Source of the DNA: Pyrenochaeta sp. MPI-SDFR-AT-0127
Lineage: Eukaryota; Ascomycota; Dothideomycetes; Pleosporales; Cucurbitariaceae
Length of the DNA: 64,000 bases
NCBI GenBank assembly: GCA_020747015.1
Contig: JAGTJM010000012.1
Location: 434,001-498,000 of the forward strand
Reading direction: 5' to 3'
Part shown: positions 22,719 to 34,157 of the stretch, piece by piece
Numbering within the stretch: position 1 is the stretch's first letter
Layout: every line of letters starts with the position of its first letter
Made by a program: the position numbers and the translations under genes
The notes under the pieces: model-generated
Databases searched by the model: none
Told to the model about the DNA's origin: nothing
The model's input: the letters and a program-made list of their open reading frames with translations, nothing else

Positions 22719-23490
22719 TATGAATATATGTTCACTTGTTGTGAACGGGTGTGAAAAGACACGTTCGGACGCCGCGGAATTGCTGTCGCGTCCGCTGAGG
22801 ATTTCAGGCGGGCAGCCGGGACGAACAGTAGCCCGGTAAATTTACCAGCTTTCAGTGATTGGTGAAGAGTGATGACAGGGTATATCTATAGGAAGTTAAT
22901 CGTTTGCACTGGTCAGCAAATACTGGCTGAGAAAGCGTCGTGGTGATAGCAATGTGGTGTTATTCAGAAGCTATCTGTCCCTAGCTCCAACGTTACCTCA
23001 GTGCCAAAGAAAGCTACGCGTATGCCAAGACATAAGCCACATGTTTCCTATTCAGGGTTTCCTGCATCAGCTCCAACCATTATGGCCACGTTTATCGATA
23101 ACGTTGTTGTGTGAAGAATGCGTGGTCGCTGTCACAGAAACACTTGGGAATTTTGGGCCCTTGATGTCGGCTTTTCAACTTCCAAGCTCGCTAAATCCAT
23201 GTGGCTTGGAGGTAGTAGGGGTTTTCGGCCTTTCTCGTAAGGATATGCCATCAGGCGACGCTCCTTGTAATTGGACATGAGTGAAAGGTATTTGTTGCAT
23301 TCTCCAATCCTCACGACCAGTCGGCTAGCTTATATACATCGAAATGATGTCCTGTACGCCGAGGCGATGTCAAACCTTCCTCCACCATCCTACAGCAAGT
23401 GGAACGGAGGCATGCCATGAATCCCACAAATGCGCTGTGATAACGAAGAAAAACACGTATAAGAAAGGACACTGGGTATCGACCATCTCT
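22719..23490. other. intergenic, TM9 upstream region
   Basis: TM9 promoter on the left and NCS1 3' UTR on the right. No coding sequence recognised. Confidence 0.4.
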
Positions 23491-24678
23491 TTACACCAGA
23501 CCATCGTAGAGAGACAAAGCCGAGACAATGGTCTCGTCGCGCTTGGAACCCTCTTTGAACTCGGCCATATCTAAGCTGCCGTTCTCGTCCTTGTCCATCA
23601 TTCGGAAGATCTTCTTGACGCGCTTCTCTGGGGTGTCTTCATCCTCTGGGAGCTTGACCATTGAGCCAACCTGGGAGTGTCAGCCACAGTACTCACGCAG
23701 GGCGCGGATCTACAGACCATCTTGTAGATTGCTTCTACAATCGCCAGCATTTCCTCGTAGCTGATCTTGCCATCGCCATCGATATCGTACAGCTGGAATG
23801 CCCAGTCAAGCTTATCCTCCATCTTGCCGCGGCTCGTTACGCTGAGAGCGCAAATGAACTCCTTGAAATCGATTGTGCCAGACTTGTCCGCATCGAATAC
23901 GTTGAAGACATAGTCTGCGAACGATGATGGATCGCCAAAGGGGAAAAACTGCTTATAAATCTTCTGGAACTCCTCCTTCGTGAGCATGCCCGAGGGGCAG
24001 TCTTTGAGGAAACCTGTGCATGCTCAGTCACAGCCTAGAGAAGCTTCATGCAAATAGGTGCACACCTTTGTACCATTGCTGCAGCTCTTTCTTGTCAAAG
24101 TGGGTTGCTTTTTGGAGGTCTGCGAGCTCCTGCTGGGACAGCTTGCTTTGGCTGTGATATTGTATAATCAGCTTCTCATTCTCTAGTACTATGTGTTGCA
24201 GGTTGCTGCGCGACCCGAGTTCCCTCTCAAGCTCTCGGACGGCGTTTGCGAAAGCGACGCTTTGCAGGGCATTGTAGTGGGCGTATCCAGGCTCATCACG
24301 ACAGGGTACATGGGCGTTGTGCCGGCGGGCAAAGTTGAGCGGCGAATGGTTGTGCTCCAACAAAGGTATCCCATGGGAGCTGGGTAGCGAGATTGGGTTG
24401 TCGTGGTCGTCGTGGTCGTCGTGGTCGTCGTGGGTGTCATCACGGCGGTCATCGGTTTGCGAATGCATGCTTGCGCGGTTTGCGATCGAAGGCGGGGGTG
24501 TCGGGTCGGCGATACTTGGGCTTGACTCTCGTAGCCATGACGGATCTTGGTTCGCGCTTCACTCTTGACTTGCTTGGCCGTCTTCGTGGTGAAGGACAGG
24601 CGTGGTCCAAAGCGGAGGTAGTGGCGACGGCCTGACGACGCGGATTGCTAAGGAAGAGGGAACTTACGATTTACCCAT
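23491..24678 (-). CDS. NCS1: neuronal calcium sensor 1 (frequenin)
   Basis: Calcium-binding activator of phosphatidylinositol 4-kinase at Golgi and plasma membrane. Four exons, 24678-24668, 24151-24066, 24013-23718 and 23670-23491, give exactly 190 aa, the standard length. Exon 1 supplies only MGKS; with exon 2 it makes MGKSQSKLS, an N-myristoylation signal. EF-hand 1 is degenerate, as in the family; EF2 (DADKSGTIDFKE), EF3 (DIDGDGKISYEE) and EF4 (DKDENGSLDMAE) keep their calcium ligands. The first intron is 516 bp against about 50 bp elsewhere and contains a 9-bp tandem repeat. The third intron uses a less usual GTCTGT donor. Confidence 0.95.
24401..24433. repeat. tandem repeat, 9-bp unit TCGTGGTCG
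   Basis: About 3.7 perfect copies inside the long first intron of NCS1. On the gene's strand it reads as a GAC/CAC-rich run. Confidence 0.85.
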
Positions 24679-25500
24679 GACTGGAGAATATGTCGATGTC
24701 GAGTAGTGGAGACTTCAGGAAACGCGCAGTACAAGACGGACGAGGTTGAACAGGCAGTAGTGAGTTTTGTGGGCGCAGCAGAGAGAGGATACCTGGGTTG
24801 GGTAGGTTGTGGCGGGGTCCTCGGAGCCAATCGACAAGGTGTAGCGGGGTGCAGGCTCAGGGACGACGGGGGCGCAGCGGCGGCGGCTTTGGGGAGAGGC
24901 ACGAAAAATGCAATTCTTGGATCTGGATATTGGAGATAGGATCATGGATTGCAGGGAGGGGGATACGCGGCGAGGGGAGGGCAGTAGACAGTTTCAAGGC
25001 TAAAACATGCAGTGACAGCTCGGCTGGTCGAGACAAATATAGCGGCCTCCCCGAGCGAACGCGGGACCCTGTTCGGCCTCGCCATGCTTCCCGCTCGAGA
25101 GCCGGCATGGGCCAAACCCCACGGCTCTGAGAGAAGGGGCCTGCGCCGTGACCAGTGAAGGACTGGGTTGGCTGCGATGGGCGACCTGCACGCTCGTGTG
25201 CCTGCTCATGCGCTTTGCGGTTGCGCGGTGAATCCAACCGAGAATAGACTGACCAGCCAGCACCGAGCATCTGGCGCCCGCTGCTGCACCATCAGCCCTA
25301 CGCGACCCGTACGCGACCTCCTGTGCGTAATCATCCTCCCTCTGCCACTCTCCTCCCCCTAGCGGCCCGCGACGAGTCGAGTCACGTGAACGCGCTCGCC
25401 GCCCGCTTTCCAGGGTCCCGCGTCCACAGCAGCGCCCGCTCGTTGGTGCGTGAGCCTTGTTTGCACTGCCTCGACCATCCGCCGGCTGCCCCGCCCAACC
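24679..25500. promoter_or_regulatory. shared upstream region of NCS1 (-) and MED4 (+)
   Basis: 822 bp, GC-rich, between divergent start codons. Long ORFs run through it on both strands, as expected for GC-rich DNA, but none shows a domain. No TATA box obvious. Confidence 0.45.
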
Positions 25501-26425
25501 ATGGACACTGTTCTCGTCGAGCAGTTTGAGCGAGTCGAGAAGGCATTGGGCGCGCTGGTCGACTCGATCGCCGCCTACAATCCCTCGCCGCAGGCCGCAC
25601 TTGACCTGGTGGCTGCCGATGACGACCTGGCTCAAGGACTGGATCAGCGTACGTCTCTACCAGCTGCTCTGGCCTCGTGGTACGGCTCGCTGACACACCG
25701 CAGTTGCGAGACACCAGGCAAACCATGCTCGCATTCAGGCTCTGCGCGCCGAAGCCGACGCGCTAGATGAGCAGCTCAAGTCGTCTGTTGAGAAGCTCGC
25801 AACTCTGCGCCATGAACTCTTTGAGACCCCCGCCACCACTTTTCCCGAAACATCGCGCGCCGTTCCCTTTGACGAGCTCCTTCAGTATGCAAACTACATC
25901 TCCAAACACACAGTGCCGCCAACGTATCGCGAGCGCGTACCAGAAGCGCTCTCAGAAAAGGACAAGGAGAAGGAAGATGCAGTCTCAAGTGGAGCTCCTA
26001 CAAATGGCGTCAACACGCCTGCAATTATTCCAGAGTCTGCCGAACCACCGAGAGAGGAGACAGAAGGCCAAAAGGATGGCGACAAGGCCATCGTTACGGC
26101 ACCGGAGATCACGGCAGAGGAAGAGGAGTGGCTGAAGAAGCTCAATGAGAGTCAGATGGCCTGGTATCCTTGGCCAAGCAACGAGAAGATTCGGTTGGGC
26201 AATCTTTACAAGCTCATGTATTACCGCGAGAAGAATTACAACCTGGACGAGTTTGATATCCCCGCATTTGAGGAAGAGGACCGACTTAAGAGCATAGCAT
26301 CCGCGGAGCCGGCCCTCGAGGAGCAGGAGCAAGGACAGCAGCCTCCACCTGTTCAAAGACAGCCGCGGCCTCGGGAGAAGCAGGAAGCTTTCACTCTGTT
26401 TGACGATATGGATGAAGAAGATTGA
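25501..26425 (+). CDS. MED4: Mediator complex subunit 4
   Basis: Core subunit of the Mediator middle module, linking activators to RNA polymerase II in the nucleus. Exons 25501-25648 and 25704-26425 (55-bp intron, GTACGT...CGCAG) give 289 aa. The N-terminal coiled-coil half contains the family segments (VEKALGALVDSIAAY; ARIQALRAEADALDEQLKSS). The conserved VPFDELLQYANYISKHT and PWPSNEKIRLGNLYKL blocks mark MED4. A Glu/Lys-rich linker lies between, and the C-terminus is acidic and Gln-rich. Confidence 0.92.
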
Positions 26426-26440
26426 ATATCATATTCAATC
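26420..26440. repeat. inverted repeat across the MED4 stop codon
   Basis: Perfect 10-bp arms (GATTGAATAT) around one central base. The TGA stop lies in the left arm. It could fold at the RNA end or act as a 3' signal. Confidence 0.6.
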
Positions 26441-26623
26441 TCATTCAATGCATCTACATAGCACGGACTTATACGTGATACAATTAGTGTCTTCGTAGTG
26501 GCAATGGGCAATAGCAAGTACTTCAGTAGCCGTCATTGATACCACCATAATCGTTACTTTCAACAAATCCAATCAATCACTGTCCCCTGCCTAAACATCT
26601 TCATATGCTCCTCGTTGTCGGAA

Positions 26624-26902
26624 TCAGCGTCCTTCCACGCCATCTCCGTCAACCCCAAGTCTACTCGCCAGATACCCCGTAAAGCTCAACATATCCTCTG
26701 CATTGATCCTGTCCCACCATACACACTCCCCGTGGCAGTCTAGCCACAGCACCGTCACGAGCTGTTCCTCGAGCGCTTGCCTATCAAGGCTGTTCCATTG
26801 CTTCTTATCCTCAGTCGTGGGTCGAGAGCAGTCCCATTTTGATAAAGCGAATTGGTCGAATGGCAGCTTGCCATATTGTGCTTCCCAGTGGAGTTGTGGC
26901 AT
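26624..26902 (-). CDS. hypothetical 92-aa protein (doubtful)
   Basis: Uninterrupted ORF from an ATG at 26902, with a balanced composition including seven Trp (HWEAQYGKLPFDQFALSKWD; ECVWWDRINAEDMLSF). A TATATAAAA sits on the same strand at 26974-26982, about 72 bp before the ATG, which is why I list it. No signal peptide, membrane span or known motif. It may also be an exon of a longer gene, since a possible acceptor (CACAG) lies just before the ATG. Confidence 0.35.
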   Translation of the reverse strand: MPQLHWEAQYGKLPFDQFALSKWDCSRPTTEDKKQWNSLDRQALEEQLVTVLWLDCHGECVWWDRINAEDMLSFTGYLASRLGVDGDGVEGR

Positions 26903-28064
26903 TATTGGCTGTGCGAAGGCGTAGGATAGTATATGAAGTTGTAATCAAGTCTATGGAGAAGATCTGGAGAAGCTTTTATATATCACTGGCTTCATTTCAG
27001 ATGGAAGACCGAGCAGTGGAGTGAAGACACGCTCAGGAGCACGAAGGCTGTATGTCCGGTTCTTATCTACGCAGTTGTAGAACTTTAGGCGACTGCCTAA
27101 TCTCTTGCAAGAATGGGAGTATTGATAATGCGGATAGATTAAGACTACGCACACGAATCGTAGTACAAGTTGAATGTGTGCTACATGCATGATCTCCATG
27201 ATCAACACAAGATTCCATGCTCGAACGTTGATTTACACGTGATGGCGTGGACTCTGCACAACGTGACGTGACAGGTTCCCTTTTCCACCCTTCCTCGACA
27301 CAGACTGAATTAGACAGCACGACTATCATGCAAGTGCTATGGTGGGTCCATCGTCTAGACCACGCAATACGGTCGAGAATGCATTGAGAGGACTTTCATT
27401 ACAGCATTCAATCTTCATGCCTTTAGCTTCAGTGCAGATTCAAGACTCCTTTGACTGAGTACCTTTCCTGTCAAACTATGCTAGATACACTTTGGTATAT
27501 TAGCATGCATGGATCATTACGTTGTACAATAGACACAAGAACACCGTCAGTGAAGGAGATCTGCCCACTACAGCTGTCTGTTCGGGGGCTCTCGCATTCA
27601 GGGCCAACTCTAACAAAACACGCTTGGAAAGAAAGCGAGAGGATGAGTGGCTGAGATTGGGACAGTTGAATGGTTGAATAGGATGATACACTGTACTGGG
27701 ACCTGACTGCACCTTACCTGAATTATAAATCGCAGGATCTCGGTCAGTGGGATTAGCTAGCAGCTCAGCCTGCCCGTGACGCAGTCCTCACAAGCAATGG
27801 ATAGATGTTGCCCAATCATCAGTTCTTACATTCCAAGTTACGGAAAAAGGTATCGAGCGTGAATGCATAGCAAAGACAGCTGATGACCAAAGCAGCGAAG
27901 CCATATCCTAGCCTCACCCGTACTCCATAATGAGAAAACCCCCCTCTTTCACGTTTTTTTCAGATGCGCCTTCAGATAAATGACCAAAGCTCATTCTATG
28001 CCGTGTCGCGGCAGGTATATGATACAATAACGCCGCCAGTACGCCTTGGAATAATGCAGAGAAA
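26903..28064. other. intergenic
   Basis: Contains the TATA box at 26974-26982 (minus strand) near its left end. The rest shows only short unsupported ORFs and the 3' flank of the SSXT gene. Confidence 0.4.
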
Positions 28065-29227
28065 CTACTGCTGTTGCTCCAACTTGGGTTGCTGTGCTTG
28101 TTGCATGTTCTGCATAGCGTTCTGCCCCCAATTCTGCTGCAAGCCTGCGCTATTTGGCGGTTGTGATGTATTTGAGTTCATTCGCTGTGGCCCAGGTGAC
28201 TGCTTCACTTGTGCAGTTTGGCCTTTCCAGCCCGGAAATAGTTCTTGGAGCTTTTGGTAGAGCTTCGCCAGCTCGACAGGGGAGGCAGGAGCCAACATAA
28301 TTGCAGGCCCCGGCTGAATCTGCTGGCCCGGTTTATGATTCTTCTCTGCGTTCTGGGCGAGATAGGCAAGGTTTGCTTGCAAGCGGCGCATGTAGCTGGG
28401 CCTGTCAGTATCATCGAGGAACCGAGGTTGTGTGTACTTACTCTACATACTCCTTTGATGGCTGTGTCTTCTCCCCCTCAGTCTTGCCGTCTGGCGACGG
28501 GCCCACGTGTCCTGCCTTGCCCTGGGTCTGGAGGTCGCAAACTTCCTTGATGAGGATGCTGTTGATTTCAAGCAGCGTCGACACGCGGTCCTGGTTCCGT
28601 GCCTGCGCGACCGGCGACACAGGCGAGGGAGGGACAGCCTTTACAGGCGTTTGAGCCTGCGGGGGCTCCGACTTTGCGGGGAGCTGCGGATTCATGGGCT
28701 GCTGCTGGCCGTTGGAGGGGAGGGTGCCGGGCGACTGTTGCGGCTGGGGCGTTGCATACGGCTGGCCGCTGTTGCTCGCAGGGGAGGCGGTTTGGCGGTT
28801 TTGGGTGAACTGCTGGTGGGCTGGGGACTGGAGAGTCTGTGAGTAGGGGGCGCTCGAGTAGGGACTCGGCGATGACAACTGCTGCTGTTGGTGCTGGTGC
28901 TGCTGTTGCTGCAAGGCGGCGGCTTCATTGTGTCAGCACCGATCGAGGTGAGGAGAGGGCGAAAGGTAGGGCAGGGCAGGGCGGAGGGAGCACGTTACTG
29001 GCAGAGCTTCACCACTTACCTCGTGCCTGCTGCATGGCTCCGGGCTGCATCACACTACCGCCCATGGCGCCACCCATGTTCGGGAAGGACGCAGCTTGGC
29101 CATTTGGGAACTGGCCGTAGGGGAAGGATGGGTTTGATTGCTGGAGGTGCGCGTGTTGCGTGGGCTGCGAGGTGGGGAACTGGCCACCAAACGAGGGATT
29201 ATGGCTATTAAAAGTTTGGTAATCCAT
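28065..29227 (-). CDS. SS18/SSXT-domain protein, Gln-rich
   Basis: Probable chromatin-remodelling co-activator related to SS18 of SWI/SNF complexes. Exons 29227-29020, 28922-28442 and 28395-28065 give 339 aa. The N-terminal 150 residues are Gln/Pro/Ser-rich low complexity. The SSXT signature follows in two parts: RVSTLLEINSILIKEVCDLQ and, after a short insert ending in PSKEYV, DYMRRLQANLAYLAQNAEK. The second intron ends GACAGGCCCAG; the second AG is chosen because it yields VDYMRRLQ, the conserved form. The C-terminus is again Gln-rich. Start is the ATG of MDYQTF; upstream in-frame codons lack an ATG. Confidence 0.85.
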
Positions 29228-30185
29228 CGGACACTCTCCCAATCATGGGGCACGTTGCACAGCTCGGTTTAGATTGATTGGGGGATGGATGATCAAGGAG
29301 GTGAAATGATAAGGTTGGGCGAAAGCCTTTCGGGTCCCTGGCTAAGCGCGGCTCCAGCCGAGCGGCACTCTGCGTCGTCATACCGTCGCCTCCTGCGCAA
29401 CACTGTCCCCAAGAACGCAAACAGCAGCATCTTGGAAAGGGAGCATCATCATCTGTGGCCTCTGGCACCAAATGGTAGTTTATCCGACTAGCACACCGTC
29501 TCGTCACCGCGGCTCAAGCGTCGTTCACACAATGCAGCACGGACCACCCCTCTCCCAGATCCTTGCTGCTCGGTCCACAAAATGCTTGACATATTCTCCG
29601 CATGAACGAGGCGCTTCCATATCCGTGGGCCCAGGCCGCTGTTCCGGTGCGACAGTTGTCGTTGATACTAGGGCTTTGTCATGGATCTAGCCTCCACCAG
29701 ACGGTGTGGGTTACGGCCGCTGCCGCTTTGGACATGACCGACGCTATATCACCGCACAAAGCATGGGTGGGGGGGAAGTTCTTTAGACAGGACGATGCAT
29801 TCTCTATTAACCTTGTGACTCTTGAACGGAGATCAGCCTCTTTCGCTGATTCGAGCATGACGATGCTGGCTTCGAGATATCCTTGGCAACGGAGTGTAAC
29901 TTCCTCATAGGCTATCCTCCTCCTTTAAGCGAGTTCTAGCCCTTGACACACGGATGCTGAGGCGTTGCTGCAAGAGACCGGTTTCTCAACCAGGATCTGC
30001 CTCTCAACAGTTCGTTTTGTGTATGTGATACGCATGTGTGGCTGCAGAATACGCCGGCAAGTCTTTGGTCTGAGCTTGACAACGAGAATTTTCGTGCATG
30101 TAACAAGCCTTCGAGGTTGATCACTTAACTCTGAAGTGCGCCCGAGGCTGCCTGTATCTAGCAAAAGGACACCCTACGATGATAC
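29228..30185. other. intergenic
   Basis: SSXT promoter on the left and MRM2 3' UTR on the right. No coding exon recognised. Confidence 0.4.
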
Positions 30186-31494
30186 TCATTCTTTAAAGAC
30201 GTCCTCTTTCGTGGGTGTCTCTTTGCGCCGTAAGGCTACAAAGTATGCCTCCTTGGATTCCTAGCGATGGTCAACTTTATTTCCCAAGAAGAGCACAGAT
30301 ATCGTACGTTGCGTGAGGAGTCGGGCTTCTCTCGGTGTACTTTAGCGAACAGGCGCTTTAACTTGGTCTCGAATGCCTTCTCTTCTGATCCTTGGTAGTA
30401 CTTGCAAAGAAAATGGCCACCAGTCTTGAGAGTGTCGAAGGAGAATGTCAGCGCTGCCATGCACAGATCCTGCACGAATTAGGATAATTTAACAGTTCAT
30501 GAAGTTGAGGTCTCACCATGCTGCCCGCGTGGTCTCGAAAAGCATTTCCACTCGTGTTCATCATCCTAAAATACGGGTCACTAAGGCTCTTTTTGTAGAA
30601 GCCGGTGGTTTGATCCCAGGGTTCTGACATGTCACTCAGCACTACGTCGACTGCTCTTCCCTGGCATATGTCTCGCTCCTTCAAAGACAATTTCGCGTCA
30701 GAAACTTGAACACGGTCCGTTGGCTCGGCTGGCTCGCCAATCGTCTCCATCTCGACGCCGTCTAAACGTGCCTGCCGTTCGATGTCGATATATCCCCGCT
30801 CTAGCTCGTCCACTTCTTCCTCCGTAAGCCCTTCGCTCTTTGACGAAATCAGTTTGCGGGGACGGCCAAGTTCAGGATCTCGGACGTATGCTCGGACTTC
30901 ATCCTGTATGGCAGGAGACAGAAAGTTGCCTTGAATTGTGGAGACTCCTCGCGGAGGTTGTGCGGGTATGAGATCGATACCGATCACGCGACCGTTGGGG
31001 GATGTGCGGTTCACGGCAACCTGGTATTGTTAACGACGAGAAAGGCTTGGTGATCATAGAAGGCATACCTGAGACCAAGAGCCTGGCGCAAACCCCTAGA
31101 CTGATTCAGCTAGGTTCTTATCATGTGCTGGATCCAGTGCCTACCAGATCAACCACTGTCTGGCCAGACTTGAAGAGCTTATGCTTCTCATTGAGCTAAA
31201 GCCGGTTAACAATTGACGAGTATTTGATGTGCATCATATTACTTCAAGCAACTTGAAAGCAGCACGGCTTTTCAACCCTTGAACGCGAGCCTCTCTTGCA
31301 AAGAAGTCCTTTCCCTGTCGCGATTTCCACCTAGTCGACGATGATGAGGCATGGCGGACAGTTTCTGTGAAAGGTCGAGTACACGATGAATAATGTCCAT
31401 GATTAGTAGCTGAGCAAAATGAGACTGCTGGTGCGTATCCAGGGCCTAGCAGGAAGCTGTCTGTAAGCTGCTGGAAGACGCGGCGTGATAGCAT
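30186..31494 (-). CDS. MRM2: mitochondrial rRNA 2'-O-ribose methyltransferase, FtsJ family
   Basis: Methylates a conserved uridine in the peptidyl-transferase loop of the mitochondrial large rRNA using S-adenosylmethionine. Six exons, 31494-31243, 31195-31145, 31095-31069, 31020-30517, 30469-30308 and 30260-30186, give 356 aa. The start MLSRRVFQQL gives a basic presequence suited to mitochondrial import. The FtsJ catalytic tetrad K-D-K-E is present: K81 (RAAFKLLE), D240 (VVLSDMSEPWD), K301 (HFLCKYYQG), E336 (ESKEAYFV). The SAM loop is DLGFAPGSWSQ, split over two very small exons (51 and 27 nt). An acidic insert of about 60 residues before the catalytic Asp (KSEGLTEEEVDELERGYI) is typical of fungal MRM2. 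Confidence 0.93.
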
Positions 31495-32828
31495 CGAGAA
31501 GTTGTAGTCGTCAAGCTCCAAGCATCCCAGAGTTTTGGGTCAAGACCAGCCTTATCGATACTGAACACAGACCTCAACGTTCGAATCACTACCGGTAGGT
31601 TTAACGAGCCATACTCAACCATGCCGACCGTCAACATGGCATGCGCGTGTTTGAAAGTCACGACTGTACAGCCAGACGCGTCACGATTGCGACTTGCGGG
31701 TCAAACTGCCTAACTTGCACATTCACGAACGCTGCAAACTAGAAGTGCAGGGTGTAGTTGCTAGCGCCGGCGACCCGGAATATTATCGCAGTAGACAGTG
31801 AACATTACGAATTGCTGTCGTTTCCACGGCCGATGCATGTACCCCGCCCTGCTAATGCCTCTGGTGGATAGAGTGGGGAGAAGCAGACCCGACTTAACCG
31901 TGTTTTTGTTGGTTTGGACGGGAGTGGTGATGCTGGTAGACCGGCGCTATACCGGGCAGTGGCATTCTTCCGCACCCATTGCGACACATAGATGCTATGA
32001 ACAGCCAGGTCAGTCACACGGCCATGGAGCTTCGGCGGTGAGTATTATGGGAGGGAGGATGACGGTAGAGCGGTGGCCTTGTGCCCTCGTGCCGAAACTC
32101 GACCTCGAGAGCAGGGCTAGCACAGGAGCCAGCTGCAGCTGACAGTGAGGCTCTGGCAAGGGGGGCTAGTTGTGGGACGCCAATTCTGGCCCAACGCCCT
32201 GTGTTCAGGATGGCGTCGTGCTGTGTGAGCAGGCGGATGACTATGAGACGGCGCTCTGGACGTGATTTGCACCGTGTGGAACCAGCATCAGTCGAGGCAC
32301 GCTCACGACCATACAGCCAGAGCATCTGCGCAACGGGGTCGTCTATAAGTGACAGCTGCCAGACGGGAGCAGCAGCTGTCAAGCACCCGGACCGAACGAC
32401 TCCATCGCGAAAGACCGGGCTGTCAGATCAGATACAGAGGAGGACCAGGGTAGAAGGAGGGCCCTGCAAGCGAAGATTCATTGGCTCGCCGCCAATCCCT
32501 GCGCTAAAATCACTCCGTCCTCCCGGATCCATCTTCAAACTCGACAATCGCTGGAACCATTGCGCCACGGCCATCCTTCGATTTGCACCTCGAAGCAGTA
32601 TTCCTACATCTGCGTTGCATGGCAGAGCCACCCTCCAACCTAACGATCGCGCCCACCCCTTCGCTCTAGTCAGCCGCCCCGTCGACAGTCTTGCAAAAGC
32701 TGCTTCCGATGATCTCGACACCACGGCTCGCGACCTTTCCTCTCCTCCGATAATCGTGTGCTTGCTCTGGCCGCACGCGGGTCACTGCATCTGACGTCTC
32801 TGCGCCCCGGACACCGCAGAGTTGTGCC
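31495..32828. promoter_or_regulatory. shared upstream region of MRM2 (-) and mitochondrial carrier (+)
   Basis: 1.3 kb between divergent starts. A 237-codon plus-strand ORF at 32081-32794 lies in what should be the carrier leader; its sequence has no domain and is Ser/Arg/Pro-biased, so I do not call it. Confidence 0.45.
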
Positions 32829-34157
32829 ATGTCAAATACCTCAGAACAGCCGCAGCCGCAGACCATCGCCATCATGAGCTCTGAGTCAGGAAACGATGCA
32901 AGTGTATGTACTCGGGCAGGTTTGACCCACAGCATGTCAATTGACTCTCTTGTCACAGCCTCTCGGGACTCCTGAGCTCACGGCTCTCCAACGCTTCAGA
33001 GAAATCCTCGCACAGCCGGTCCTCGCTTCCTTTGTCGCCGGTGGCGTAGCTGGCGCCGTCTCTCGAACCGTCGTATCACCCCTCGAGCGCCTTAAGATTC
33101 TGTTCCAAGTCCAGAGCGTCGGTCGAACTGAATACCAGATGTCGGTCCCAAAAGCACTTGCGAAGATGTGGAGGGAAGAGGGCTGGAGAGGTTTCATGGC
33201 TGGAAACGGAACCAATTGCATACGAATCGTGCCATATTCTGCCGTGCAGTTTAGCGCCTACAATGTCTACAAGAGGGTGAGTTCTCAGTCTCCTAGCCCT
33301 AGTGAACCTCGATTCGTGGTTGGTTGTATGCTTGGAAGTGGCGGTCGAGATTAGCAACTTGTTTTGTAGGACCTGAACAGGACCGGTCTTGAAAAGCTGC
33401 AAAAGCCAAAGAAGGGATTGCTTCAAAGCTGGCCTTGGACTAAGAGTAGCTGAGTGGGCACGAAAATTGCAAGAAGCATTGAGGTCCAGCTCGTTCCACT
33501 AACACATCTCAGTTCTTTGAGAGCGAACCCGGCGCACCTCTAGGAGCGCACCAACGACTACTTTGCGGTGGCCTCGCTGGAATCACCTCCGTATCCTTCA
33601 CATATCCACTCGACATTGTACGAACACGCTTATCGATTCAATCCGCATCGTTTTCGAGTCTAAAACGGGATGCTGGACAAAAATTGCCAGGGATGTGGCC
33701 TCTCCTCGTCAACATGTATAAAACTGAGGGTGGCATCCCGGCACTATATCGCGGCATCATTCCTACAGTAGCAGGCGTAGCCCCTTACGTTGGCCTTAAC
33801 TTCATGGTGTACGAAATCGCGCGTACACAATTCACACCAGAAGGTCAAAAAGATCCAAACGCAGTGGGCAAATTGGCTGCGGGTGCTGTTTCTGGTGCTG
33901 TGGCGCAGACGATCACATATCCATTTGATGTCCTTCGGCGGAGATTTCAAATCAACACCATGAGTGGCATGGGATACCAATATGCTGGCATAGGCGACGC
34001 TATCAAGTCGATCGTTAAGACAGAGGGCTTCAGAGGGCTATACAAGGGCATTGTGCCTAATCTGCTCAAGGTCGCACCTAGCATGGCAAGTAGCTGGCTC
34101 AGCTTCGAAATGACAAGAGACATGCTCATGGGTCGCTGGAATTCTGGATTCTTATAA
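32829..34157 (+). CDS. mitochondrial carrier (SLC25), YPR011C-like APS/PAPS transporter
   Basis: Inner-membrane solute carrier. Exons 32829-32903, 32959-33276 and 33513-34157 give 345 aa. Three tandem repeats carry the carrier signatures SPLERLK, YPLDIVRTR and YPFDVLRRR. The sequence follows yeast YPR011C (adenosine 5'-phosphosulfate/PAPS carrier) closely, for example VAGAVSRTVVSPLERLKI, NGTNCIRIVPYSAVQF and AQTITYPFDVLRRRFQ, so that substrate is the best guess; ATP-Mg/Pi or CoA carriers are alternatives. The second intron is 236 bp, unusually long here, but no missing exon is needed by the alignment. Confidence 0.9.

Noticed and set aside
24401..24433. Short regular repeat considered as a CRISPR-like array
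   Set aside because: Direct 9-bp tandem units without spacers, inside a fungal intron; it is a minisatellite.
24857..25635. Antisense ORFs of 137 and 211 codons upstream of MED4
   Set aside because: They lie in a GC-rich divergent promoter where stop codons are rare, show no domain or membrane feature, and overlap each other and the MED4 first exon.
32081..32794. Plus-strand ORF of 237 codons before the mitochondrial carrier
   Set aside because: Biased Ser/Arg/Pro composition, no motif, and it falls in the expected 5' leader/promoter of the carrier.
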